DNA from: Symsagittifera roscoffensis
Taxonomy: Eukaryota > Xenacoelomorpha > Acoela > Convolutidae
Assembly: GCF_963678635.1 (NCBI RefSeq)
Contig: NC_087071.1
Span: 3,363,624 to 3,427,623 of the forward strand
Reading direction: 5' to 3'
DNA length: 64,000 nucleotides
How positions within the stretch are numbered: the stretch's first letter is position 1; every line of letters begins with the position of its first letter. Below, in pieces: positions 32,790 through 44,082 of the stretch. Position numbers and translations under genes: made by a program. The notes under the pieces are model-generated. The model had not been told where the DNA came from, ran no database searches, and saw only the letters and a program-made list of their open reading frames with translations.

Positions 32790-32949
32790 TGTTTGATTGT
32801 TGATCAGTCTCTCGTTCCTTGTATCATTGTTTTTCACAATCTGATTTTTAAAATTCCACTCAACGGTGCTTTAATTTTAGATTTCTGATGACTGATGATG
32901 AAGTTTTTCTCCGAAAAGCTTTTCAAGACACTGATGTTTTTGTTCAAGG
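32790..32949 (+). repeat. Penelope-like right terminal repeat (pLTR)
   Basis: Match to 24537-24707 in direct orientation. The right end is near TTTTTGTTCAAGGA. Confidence 0.75.
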
Positions 32950-34025
32950 AATAATCATTAAAAAAAAATCATAATGTTAATCATAATAATCATAAAAATA
33001 ATTAATAAAACAGTGATTTTATCATTTTTCACACGAGAAACAGTTTCAAAATATTCTTTCGTAAGAGATTTGAAAGTTTAAATGGTGTCTTTTTTGTAAA
33101 AACTAAACCTTCATTCGAACGTTAACGCTTCATTGGTTTCATAACATTTCGATCAATTTACATCGAATTCCTCGCTGTTAGCTGATGTCACTTTCAATCA
33201 ATTTTTATGTTTTTTAAACAATGATCTCTTATGCTAAGTTTCGTTTACCGGTCAAGTTTCAATTGGCAAAGTTTTCAACTCTTGAGACAAAATAATAACG
33301 CCTGCAGTGAAAAATTGATTGATTATCAAGGAAAAAACTGCTAGCACACTCTCTTTCAATAGCCAAAGCTACAAACCAAGTTGGCCGATTACTTTATTAG
33401 CTACTTCAGCGTCCATCAAGCTTTGCCAAAAAATATAGTATTATCTTTAAAGGTACTTCGACCAAGATTTCAAAAAATTTGAAGGTTTGAAGTAATTTAT
33501 GGTAAAAAGTATCGATAGTTTTTGGATCCAGTATTTTCAGTAGATTTGAGCGGCGCTACAAATTTCAAACTTGTAACACATATTTAGCAATAAGTTTAGT
33601 AGAATATACCATCATAAACTTTCTAAAGTGGGCTATAAGACAACCGACGTGACAATTTATTAGGCATCACGAATACTTCGGTGTTACTCATTTATTCATA
33701 CAACTTATTAATTTTTCAAAACAAAAAAGAGTTGATTACGAATAAGCCAGAGCTGTTTCTCATGGTTGAGAAAACTGGTTGGTTTAATTCAGAAAACAAG
33801 CTAAATTGTATAATCCAACGTATAGCCACCGACTAAACTGTGCGTGAAAAAAAAACAGATAGAACTCTGCGTAAAAAAACGGAGTTTTGCTTCAGTTTAT
33901 TAACCAAGGCTTAAACTAGTTTTATATTTTTCATACGGTTGGTATTTTTTGCTGCTTCGCAAGAAAGCGCTAAATAAAAACACAAAAAGCTGAGTAATTT
34001 GTTTTGTCTACGAAACGTGCTGCTT
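32950..34025. other. No gene recognised
   Basis: AT-rich with no supported coding, splice or repeat feature. Confidence 0.4.

Positions 34026-34117
<92 letters not shown>
34026..34117. repeat. (TAC)n microsatellite, about 30 units
   Basis: Nearly pure TAC repeat. It lies at the 3' end of the minus-strand non-LTR element, so it is probably its (GTA)n tail. Confidence 0.95.
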
Positions 34118-36040
34118 AAAGAATTTATTCCCTTTAAAATATAAAGGCATCAAACAAAAGAAACGGTATGATTATGTACACAAGACATCACGAACGGCAA
34201 TTTATGCAAGGGCAACAAAGTAGCATTGAACAAGAGTTGTTTAAGTTGAACACATCAATTCTTTTTTTCAGATAGATTTTCAATTTTGCTTTGAAAGTTT
34301 CAGGCGATGAGAAAATGTCGGCTATGTTGTTTGCTGAAATCATGTTGGCATACCGACAGACGCGATAGAAAAAAAATTGCTCTGTAAAGAAGAGTCGACA
34401 ATTCTGGGTTGTTGAAAGCTTAGGGCGTGAGCTATTGCGAAGGTCTTTGGCTACAAAGGTAAAATTTATGTATCTGTAAAGGTCGAAATCAAATTGATCA
34501 GTCAGGACTCGATTAAGAAAACACATATCATGTAAAGCTATAGTGAAGGAAATTGGCAAGGAATTCGTTTTTCTAAGTTGTTCTGTATAGTCGTTCACTC
34601 CCGTTACCCATTTCAAACATTTTCTGTTAAATAATTCTAGTTTGCGGCGATATGTTAAAAATGGAAACCAGACCTGACTACCGTATAATAAAATACTCAT
34701 AATACATAGCTGGTAATATTTGAATTTGGTTCTCATGGATACTCCATAAGAAATTGAACGTTTTAAGAAATGGAAAGCTTTGTTAACTGCAACCAGTTTG
34801 GTTTTAATGTGGATATCCCATTTTAAATCACTAGATATTGTTACTCCGAGATCTTTGATAGATGAAACTGACGGAATTAGGTAATCATTAAGGCAAAGAG
34901 TAAATTTGGGGGAAGTTGAGTCAAAACAAATAACTTTTTATTTATCAGAATTAAATGTCATTTCGTTTTCAAGCGTCCAATTGATATATAGATCAAAGTC
35001 TATTTGAACCAAGGAAAAGTCATTTTTTAAAATAGAGTTTGCTGTCAACAGCAAACAGAAAGCAATTAGAGGTTTTCAAGTCAGCTGGCATGTTATTAAT
35101 TAAGAGTATAAATAGCAAAGGGCCGAGTACACTTCCTTGCGGAACACCACTTGTTACATGGCCTTTTTGGAGATGCTTCATTCTTAATTAAGACAATTTG
35201 CGAGCGGTTTGTGAGATAGGAAGCAAAAAGTTCAAGAAAGCTAATTTCAAAGCCTAAATTACCAAGTTTCGAAATAAATATATGATGAGGAACTTGATCA
35301 AAAGCCTTGCGAAAATCGAAGTACACAGAAAGACATTCATTTTTTGCCTCAACGTCGTTATAAATCTGATCTAGGTATTGAAGAAGCTGAGGAACAGTCG
35401 ATCGCTTGGTCATAAAACCATGTTGAGCAGGTGTAACTTTAGCCCGAATTTTAGGATAAATGAAATCGAAGATCATTCTCTCCAGAATAATCGATAATTG
35501 AGGCAATATGCTAATCGGGCGATAATTTTCAACATTTTCGGGATTACTAGATTTAAGAATTCGCGTAATAAACGCACATTTCCAAAGTTCTGGCCACGTT
35601 TTAGTTTCCAAAACCTTGACAAAGAGCTGCACGACTAGAGGAGATATTAATTCACTGCAGCAGTTAAGATTAAAGATTGGGATGCGGTCGTTGGTAATAC
35701 AAGAAGTTTTAGCAAATTCGAGAGCTTTCTCGACCTTTTTAAGGTTGACATGGAGATCGGATAGAAAAATGGTGGGTTTTTCGGGTTGTAGGATTTGAAT
35801 TTCGTGCTTTTCTAGAAACACTGAAAGAAGTAATCATTCAAAAGAATGGCTATTTCAATAGAAGTGGATGCTTTTCTATTCATCCAGTGCATTTGGTTTG
35901 GTAGTTTCCTTTTGGTAAAAGATCGAAGGTATTTAAAGCAATCACGGGTAGAATTTGGTCTTAAAGATTCAAGGAGACAAGTTTTATCCAACTCGATTGA
36001 ATTGTCAAGGTCTTGTTGGATCAAAGCTAACAAACGTTAG
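34118..36040 (-). mobile_element. Non-LTR retrotransposon (Jockey/CR1-like), 5'-truncated and defective
   Basis: From right to left: linker 36033-35812 (CFKYLRSFTKRKLPNQMHW), RT 35821-35096 (NPENVENYRPISILPQLSII, TPAQHGFMTKRSTVPQLLQY, YFDFRKAFDQVPHH), then after a frameshift near 35,170 TSGVPQGSVLGPLLFILLIN and FAVDSK, and last 34736-34188 (SILLYGSQVWFPFLTYRRKL). The FADD box reads FAVD (35055-35044), so the first catalytic Asp is Val. A (GTA)n tail marks the 3' end. Confidence 0.85.
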
Positions 36041-36878
36041 ATACAAAATCAACAATTAACATTACTCTTAATTTTTATTCACGCAACGAATCCAAAACAA
36101 ACAATTCACTTTCTGCAGTTTTCGATTTGAGCACGTTATCTTAATTAACTGTTGATTAAAAACCAGCCAAGACAAATGGTGTAAAACGCAGTTCGTATCT
36201 TGGAGCATTCAGTTTTTCCTCCAGTAGATTATTAAACTGCCAGGAACACTAATCGCATCCCATTGTCCTACAGGTTAGAGGTTTGCTTTATTTGTTAGAA
36301 ATACTTGAGAGTCATTTTTTTTCAATTTTAAAACTAAATTCCTGATAGAACGTTCACAGCAAATCACCCGAGTTGACCAAAATTTCTTATCATACAGTTC
36401 CATACATTTCCATACGTACAAAAATTTAAATGAAATCTCTATGATAAGCATTTTTCTATATATGAAAAGTGTATGATAGTATTTTTCCAAAAACTAAAAA
36501 ATTTGATTTTCTTCTAAGTTTAATTTCTGAAAGTTATCGGGTTGTGTTTGTAAACGAACGCAAGTGACATAGATCGTGCTTTACTCAAAGCTGGAATCAA
36601 CAAAGGTTGGACGGTCTTGCATTTAAAAGCAAAGAAAAGAACCTGGATTGTCTTTAAGCTGTTTTACTCAAATCATATAGCAAAAGTAACGCTATTTAAA
36701 ATTTTGGCAAAAGTTTTAAACGATGATTTTTTTTAAATTTCAAATTATCAGACACTGATCAAGGCATACATAAACATACAATACAAAAAAACAGAAGTAT
36801 TCAGCGTTTTTAAAATAAATTATTGAGCGAAAAGGAAAAATAATCCAACAATATTGTACCCAGGATTAAGTCCTCAAA
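36041..36878. other. No gene recognised
   Basis: AT-rich; possibly more 5' debris of the non-LTR element, but no motif seen. Confidence 0.35.
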
Positions 36879-37078
36879 NNNNNNNNNNNNNNNNNNNNNN
36901 NNNNNNNNNNNNNNNNNNNNNNNNNNNNNNNNNNNNNNNNNNNNNNNNNNNNNNNNNNNNNNNNNNNNNNNNNNNNNNNNNNNNNNNNNNNNNNNNNNNN
37001 NNNNNNNNNNNNNNNNNNNNNNNNNNNNNNNNNNNNNNNNNNNNNNNNNNNNNNNNNNNNNNNNNNNNNNNNNNNNNN
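36879..37078. other. Assembly gap, 200 N
   Basis: Exactly 200 unknown bases, a typical scaffolding placeholder. Order and distance across it are not proven. Open frames spanning it are meaningless. Confidence 1.
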
Positions 37079-37165
37079 GTTCAACAGAATCCGAGATCAA
37101 AAATTTCGAAATATATCAAGTCCGTTCATATCCCCTAAGCAAATCCTTGGAGAAATATTTTGTTT

Positions 37166-37474
37166 TCAATTTGTGGGTGGTACACACTGGCCTGGTTCTA
37201 GTTTGGTTGAAACTCCCGGAGAGAGCTTCCACGATCTTTTTGACGAAGTCAATTTTTTGCTTCGAGAATCGCTCCACCTGCGAATTTTTCCAAGTGAATT
37301 TTTTTCACATTTCCGGATTTTTTGTTGCAATTTCATAAAAGAATCCGAGATCTTCAGCCATGACAAACAAATCTGGTCTTTGTACTCTATCTCAAAAGAC
37401 CCATCGTTACACCATAAAATTAATGCTCGAATGAGATCGGCGGAAGGAAAAGTATACTGCTTCTCTTTTAGATC
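37166..37474 (-). CDS. Unrecognised basic open frame next to the gap
   Basis: Open for about 102 codons on the minus strand, bounded upstream by TAA (37477-37475) and with a possible acceptor CTAAG just before it. Its N-terminal half is acidic and aromatic (LIRALILWCNDGSFEIEYKD), its C-terminal half Lys/Arg/Ser-rich (KIRRWSDSRSKKLTSSKRSW). I recognise no family. It could be an exon or an element fragment cut by the gap. Confidence 0.3.
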   Translation of the reverse strand, partial: DLKEKQYTFPSADLIRALILWCNDGSFEIEYKDQICLSWLKISDSFMKLQQKIRKCEKNSLGKIRRWSDSRSKKLTSSKRSWKLSPGVSTKLEPGQCVPPTN

Positions 37475-38082
37475 TTAGTCCAAATTGTTGGGTGATAAAT
37501 ATGCGTAGATAAAAGTAAAATTCGAGCCAATCTTGGATGACCTCAAATCAACATGGAATGAACAATTTTTTAAATAAAGTGACATATCTAATTTTAAAAA
37601 AAATCTTCAAAACTATTTCACATAATGGTAATATTCCATTTTAAACTAATGCATAAAAAAGTAATATATTTGTTAACTTAGTTTCAATTGAACATCGTTC
37701 GAATAGACAAAATTTTATACCAGGTATTTTCAAAACATGTTTTTTTTTAAATATAAATCCGTTCGCGGTTCCCAAACTTTTGGGTTATTGAACTGTTTCT
37801 TTTTGCAGTAGGCAGCAAAAATTTGCCGAATTCTGATAATATGTTTCATTGAGTTGGATTGTTTTTTGTTAACGCATGTTTCTCGCAATTTAGTGAATTT
37901 TCACTGCTGAACAAGCTACCTTCACTGCTGAACAAGTGCTGAATTGAAAAAAAAAGGATGAAATGAACTGAAACAGAATTTTCAATTGATTTTGTCAAAT
38001 TCGTGTATTTATTGCTAAAAAATAATGAGGAAAAAAAATTGTCTGGAATATTACCAACAATTTCATGGCATACTTTTTTTGC

Positions 38083-38257
38083 GAATTTTCGAACCAAAAT
38101 TACACCATTAACACGGGTAAATTCTTTTGGTTCAAAATTAAGGTGGTCAACAGGGTCAAATGATGTAAAAGTAATTGAAACGGACCAAATTTACTCCTTA
38201 ATTTTGAACCAAAAGAACTGACCGATTTCAAGGGTGTAAATCTGGTTCGAAATTTTT
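38083..38257. mobile_element. Foldback (palindromic) MITE upstream of the SNTX-GTPase gene
   Basis: Nested inverted repeats. The outer arms are 38083-38107 (GAATTTTCGAACCAAAATTA) and 38232-38257. The inner arms TTCTTTTGGTTCAAAATTAA at 38122-38143 and its exact inverse at 38196-38217 span 22 bp. The 3' end lies about 75 bp before the exon acceptor at 38333, so it sits in or near the 5' intron. Confidence 0.75.
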
Positions 38258-38334
38258 CAAAAAAGTGCACCATGAAAAAGTTGATGAAAATCCAAGCAAT
38301 TCGTATTCATGTTCTGATTCGATTCTGTTTCAGG

Positions 38335-41300
38335 ATGGACGAGAACCAAGTTATGATGATTTCATCATTGGGTCGTCAAGTTGAACTTGGAAGTCTATAC
38401 GACGCCAGAACTGATACATTCCATGCCGGCATGAGCCTATGGAGATCGTCCGACATTGAAAGCAATCAAAAAATAAATAATACTCCAGATATCACTCACA
38501 AAGTGTCTTCAAATTCGGACGAGCTTCGAAAAAACAGTGGGTTAGATCTTAAAGGTTCTGTAAAACTTGATTTGAAACTACTGACGGTAAGTGGTAGTGC
38601 AAGCTATTTAAGGCAGGATTTTGAAGACAACACGAAAGCTCGTGTCGATATAACTTGCCTAAAACAGAATCGAATCAGACAAATTCCAATGGAAGTTTTA
38701 ATGAACATGGCATATGATAAAGTAGTCATGGACAAGCCTTTTTTGACTCATTTTGTCGCTTCGGTTACCGAAGGCGCTGTTGCAAATATTTCTTTTTCTA
38801 AAACATGTTCTTCTACTGAAGAAAAGGGGAAGATTACAGGCAGCTTGTCAGGTGTTCTGAGGAAATGTATTGAGGTGGAAGGTTGCGGAACTAAAACAGA
38901 GGACTCAAACTTCGAAAAAGAAGAACTTGAAATAAAGCTGAGCGGAGCGATTGATTTTCCAATTAAGTCTTTTGAAGATGCAGTGAGAGCAGGCCAGGAA
39001 TAGCCACTGTTGCTGAAAGACCATACAAACACTCTATCGGCGACACTTTTGCCACTTTCACACCTGGATTCTACAGTGAAGCGTATGATTCGAGATATTG
39101 ATCAAAATGTCCTGGCTCGAATCCAGCGGTGTCTTCGAGATGCAGAACAAGTAAGTGTTGAGCTATCATATTTTCCAAAAATTGATCAATTGAAGTTCAT
39201 GAGTGCCTTAATGCGACAATATGATCGCTTCTCGATGTCGTTTAAAGCAAAAATTGACAGTTTTTGCACGAAAGTCAGAATGTTACTCCCACAGCTGAGC
39301 GATTCGTCCACTGAATTTTCATCAGTCAATGAAAATATCCACGTTGCCCGCGTTTTTCTTGAGGAAAAATGCAACGAAACAAGATATCTTTTGACTTTGC
39401 TGAAACAAATGGAAAACATGGAATTAGTGAATTTCAACTCGAAAAAATTTAGTGAAGAAATATTTCTTGGGAGCAAAGTTTTAATTAACTTTTCTTGCAA
39501 GGAGTTGCAGCTCGAGACACACCAACTTTTGGAGAAACTAGATAATCCTGATGATTCAAGTCAACACTCCTCAAATGAAGACAACTCAAACGATTCCGAC
39601 GAAGAAGAAGAAAAATGGTTTGAAAATATCAGGATAACTGAAGCATTTCAACGTTCTCTGAGTGAACTTCAACAGCTGAAAATGCACAATCTGACAAACG
39701 AAAAGGTGATGATTGGATTTGGTGTGATACCAAAAGCGTTCCAAGCAAATAGTAAAAGCAAGAAAAAAACACAATTTGCGGATATCATTCTTGCTCGCAG
39801 CAACGGATTCTATATAATCAATGGTGATTTACCTAAGCCCCCTAGCTTTGTTCAAGTGAAAGTTGAGGGACAGAAAATGAATGTAAGTTGGGAAAAACAA
39901 GAAACTCAAACAATCAAGATTGAAAAATATTTCATACAATGGCGCCCAACGCATGATCAATTAAAGGACTCATTTGATAATGCGTATACGAATGATGAGC
40001 TCTGGGACTCGTCTGAGGTACAAGCAGGCACCTGCTCGTTTGGTTTGGAGAATTACCTTAAAGGTCCTTTGAAAGCAAATGTGAACTACCAAATTAGAAT
40101 AGCTACCCACGCCGACGCTGGACTGTCTGTTTTCTCTCAAGTTGTTTCAGCACGAACAGAAAAAAAGCCTTCAGCTGCAAGTTTGATTCTTGAGTCTTAT
40201 CGGAGCCGCGATGCATCCGAACAAAAAAAATCTGCTAACTGGCAGCAAGTAGGTGGTGAAAAACCACCTGTGATTGCTGAAAAAAACTTTTTTCTAGGTT
40301 TTCGGACAAAAAAAGTTCAGAAGGTTACAACCAAAGACTACAAGGACGAAATCGGCGTGATTATTGTTGATGTAATGCCTGAAATTCAACAAGATATCCC
40401 ATATGCCGAAATTAACGACAGCAAGGCGCGATCTATTATGTTTGTCGGGGAAACAGGTGCTGGAAAAACAACAGAAATCAATGCCATGGTTTCATATCTG
40501 CTGGAAGCTGATTTGAGTGACCAATGTCGGATAATGCTAGTCGATGACCGTAGCGCTAACCAAGCAGAATCAGTGACTAGGTATATTACTGTCTATCGTC
40601 TGAGACCTCACTCGGAATTGTTCGAAGACTGTACATTTTACATCATTGATACACCTGGATATGGTGATACCGAATCTTTGAAAACTGGCCGTAATCGAGA
40701 TCAATTTATAACAGCCTCAATGAAAGAAATGTTTACAATGATTCCGAAAATCAATACTATAGTTCTATGCAGCAAAGCATCCCTGACACGAGCAACAGTT
40801 GGAATTACAGCTGCCGTGACGAACATTTTCCAATTATTTGCTCCAAATGTTCAGTCCTGTCTGAAATCAGTGATAACTTTTAGTGATGTCTCGGATCCAC
40901 CGGTACTTGATGTATTAAAACAACTGGGTTGGCCTATTGAAAAAAACCGGCTGGTCGAAGTGAACAACTCTGCATTCAGAGTGAACACAGTGGAAGACGC
41001 CAATGACCCTAAAATCAGAAGCTGGTGGATGCTCTGCATGAGGGGTCAAAGGGAACTCGTTAAAATGCTGAATTCAATGGAACCAGTTCCAACTGCACCA
41101 AGTGCTCAAGTTACATGCACAAGGTTGTCTCTGCAAGAAACGTGCGAAGTTGTCGAAAGTCAAGTTTATCAGGCAGCAACTGATACAGCGACACTGTTAA
41201 TTAGATTAAAGTCTATTGCAAGTGCTATTGGGGCTTCCCCAGGAGAGAAAATTGAGACAAAAAGGATAGAAGTGGAAAAACAAGACGTAGCTGATGGAAA

Positions 41301-42126
41301 ACATACAACTTTGTGTATTCAATGTAATAATACTTGTCACGAGGTCTGTATTTTTGGAGACGACACTGTTAAAAGTCGATGTTGCGCAATGAGTGGCGAA
41401 TTTTGTACTGTCTGTCCGAAGAAATGTCATTGGTCACGACATAAAAACGCTCGTTTCATCTTAGTCCCCAAAGAAATAACTGAATGGGTAGTGCCGGATG
41501 AGTTGATCAAAACCTGGAATGAGAATAATAATACTCTCGAGGGAGCCGTTTTGGGAGCAATGGATGAATTCGTCGAGCTGCAAGAAAAGCTGCAGGGGCA
41601 TATAAAAACACTTATCAAATTAAGTGAAAAACTTAAGAAAATATCTTTGCTACATAATCCGCAGGCTCTTAGAAACTACTTGGAGACCTTATCAGATACC
41701 GCAAAAGCGCAGGGAGCATCGCCAAGTCAGATTCAAAGTTTAGAAGCAGCTACACGGGCAATGATGCTGCAAGAAAATGTAGCTCGAAATTCTCAGTTAC
41801 CGTTCAATGAGTCACAAGTGTTGATCAAGGTTTTGACTGAAGTACGGGTCGAACTAACCAGAAGAACCAAATTACCTCACCTTGAAAGGATCAAAGAAGA
41901 GGAGAAGCCGTGCAGCTTATATAATAAGCTCTACGATCAAGTTCCCCAAGAAATTCAAAGTGAATCTCCCAGCAAACTGTCTGAAGCCAAAAAAATTCCA
42001 GTAACTGGAACGGTTGTTAAAAATGGAGCGCTGTTTCCGGAAAACTTGAAAGCTATTGTGACAATGATAACAGCCATTTTGAAATCAGGATCAGTGCATT
42101 CTATTGCATCAGCAGGACTAAAATGA
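38335..42126 (+). CDS. Stonustoxin-domain / FN3 / P-loop GTPase protein with one in-frame TAG
   Basis: The last 5' splice site TTCTGTTTCAG|G (38333) precedes ATG 38335. One frame then runs to TGA 42124-42126, 1263 codons, broken only by TAG at codon 223 (39001-39003). Residues about 10-36 (SLGRQVELGSLYDARTD) and the following strands are the stonustoxin/verrucotoxin N-terminal domain, related to MACPF pore-formers. Then come a helical region, an acidic linker (about 408-426) and FN3 (about 500-615). The G domain follows, with P-loop GETGAGKTT (705), DTPGYGDT (772) and TFSDVSD as a possible G4. Next are a Cys/His cluster (about 993-1037) and a helical tail. AIG1/septin-like GTPase fused to SNTX and FN3 occurs in fish and invertebrates; function is unknown and it has no signal peptide, so probably cytosolic. 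The stop may be a real null allele or an error. Confidence 0.8.
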
Positions 42127-44082
42127 TCAAAAAAACAGCCCGAAAACATATTTCAATGCAGATGTAGCTCACAACTGACTGGTTAAGAGTTCACTCAAAT
42201 AGTACATATCGATAACTGCATCAAAAAGTTTAACAAAGTTTGAATTCTACCCATCGTTAACGAGAATGTCGTATCATTTGTGGTATTTTATTATTTCACT
42301 ACAGACCAAGAGTCCCACTTTTCCATTACAGAGTAAACATGAGTACTTTTATGCTAAGCTTTGACTGTTGTAAAAATTATGATTGCCCCACAGTTATTCA
42401 TTTTGTATTGTTCCATTACCATCAAAATACCCTAATCACCTTCATGTATTAACAAAATTTAGTTAAAAAATTTCGTTTCTAGGACCTTAACCCATATGTT
42501 TTTTTATCGCGGTTGCAATAGTAGTTTTAGTTGTGCAAATAGTTTTCTATGACTTTTTTTTTATCGCGGAGACTAAAATCAAAAACGAAGGCAGCCCATT
42601 CATTTAAAACCAAATAATTTAGACAAAGAAGACTAGAAGTATATTATCGTTTTAATGGAGTAGAAATCGAAATAAAGCTAATGAAAAGCACATTTTTAAG
42701 CTGTTTTAAATTCTGGTCTTCTTTCTTTCTTTATCTATTTTTGTGTTCTGTTCTGCCATTGAAGGTTATTAGTGCTTACTTTTGTCAAGAATTAGACGCC
42801 CTACCATGAATCAAACACGGCCACACTTTGACCATATTGATATAGCATCTGATGTTTTCTGCTGCCTAACTAAAAATATTAAAGCTATTATTCGTTATTT
42901 CGTCGACTCGAAATTTTTGTCTTTTCGCTATTTGATCTTTATGCTAGTTCTTCCATTCAAAAGTATATACAAATACTTAATAATGTTGAAACTCAAAATT
43001 ATACCGAAAGAGAATCTGCCTCAATCATTGGTGTTTTATTTGAAAGTTTAGTTTGTAAACAATGATATAGTCAAAATAACTAATACTCACCTGTATTTTG
43101 GTATTAGCGTGCTTTCTAAGTTTCATAATCAGCAAATATGCTTCTTACAAATTAATCATAAATAATCTCTGCTTACATCCAATATAAGGAGCTTTTAACT
43201 TCAAAATTTTGAATCAGCAAACCTGACACTTTTCAAAATTCAACCATGAAACATAATAATTATCCTGCTCTATACCGTGTGCTATTACCCTATGCATAAA
43301 TAAATGTATCCTCTAACATCTTATTTAAACAAGAACTTGCTTCATATATATTGATAATAAATTTTCTTTGCTTTTTTTGTAGTTAGTAAGTAAGTAATTA
43401 GTTAGAAGGGCACGTTTTGTTTCGGTTAAATCAACCATGAAAACTTTTATTTTCTCATTGTCTGCAAAAACGCTGTCTCTTTCTTCATCTGATTAATTCT
43501 GCAAGTGTGTGATCAAGCAAGAAAACCAAAGTTTTCTGAATGGACAAAGTATCAGTGATTTTTGTTTTTGTTAATCAGAAAGTTTGATTTATATCATTCC
43601 CCATTTTAATCTCTCACGAGAAATCTAAGGCTTTCTATCAAATCAGTTCAATTTACGGAGACTATTCAAAAAATTTTTTTAGTGAATATATTGTCTTAGC
43701 TAAATTGATAAAACATAATCTAATGAAAAACACAATTCGAACTTTGAATTACTGAATTTTGAGAAAATTTCTGAATATTTCTGTTATGAAATGTAATAAA
43801 TAAATTTCGAATTATCAGAAAGGCGGGTCATAAGAAGAACTGTTCTAGCCCAATACGATTGATCTTTTTTGTGTTCTTAAAATAAATTTTGATCAAAATA
43901 ACATCCTACAAATCCCAGCCCACCACAAAAATAGACCAAGTTAAGATCTATTTGCGAAGCGCTGCATGTAAATTGCTCGATTCCGATTGGCTGAAAATTC
44001 CCAACTTAGAACCCGTTCCGAACTTTTCTCACTATTTCATGTCTGATCATACAATTGTCAGCCACTAGCTGTTTTCCAGCTC
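42127..44082. other. No gene recognised
   Basis: AT-rich. The small frame 42782-43051 has no recognisable features. TTTTTTTATCGCGG occurs twice near 42,500-42,570. Confidence 0.4.

Larger units (their letters stand above)
24537..32949 (+). mobile_element. Penelope-like element with terminal direct repeats, split by a gypsy insertion
   Basis: Direct repeats at 24537-24707 and 32790-32949 (TGATCAGTCTCTCKTTCCTT, TTTCTCCGAAAARCTTTTCA) flank coding remnants in plus orientation. They are the N-terminal region (24642-25073), a truncated RT with YGLSKVHKV, and a C-terminal YVGQT segment. Terminal repeats in direct orientation, plus RT and GIY-YIG, define Penelope-like elements. A Ty3/gypsy element (25060-31277) is nested inside. 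When it is removed, the frame passes from CLVPF directly into SSLWIQYQSWKFD. Confidence 0.75.

Noticed and set aside
36810-37138. Open frames across the N gap
   Set aside because: They exist only because unknown bases contain no stops.
38983-39003. A 21-nt GTGAGA...AATAG stretch that would remove the TAG in frame if spliced
   Set aside because: Far too short for a normal animal intron. The residues it encodes align with conserved family sequence, so it is coding, not an intron.
42782-43051. 89-codon plus-strand frame
   Set aside because: No motif, no splice context, AT-rich chance frame.
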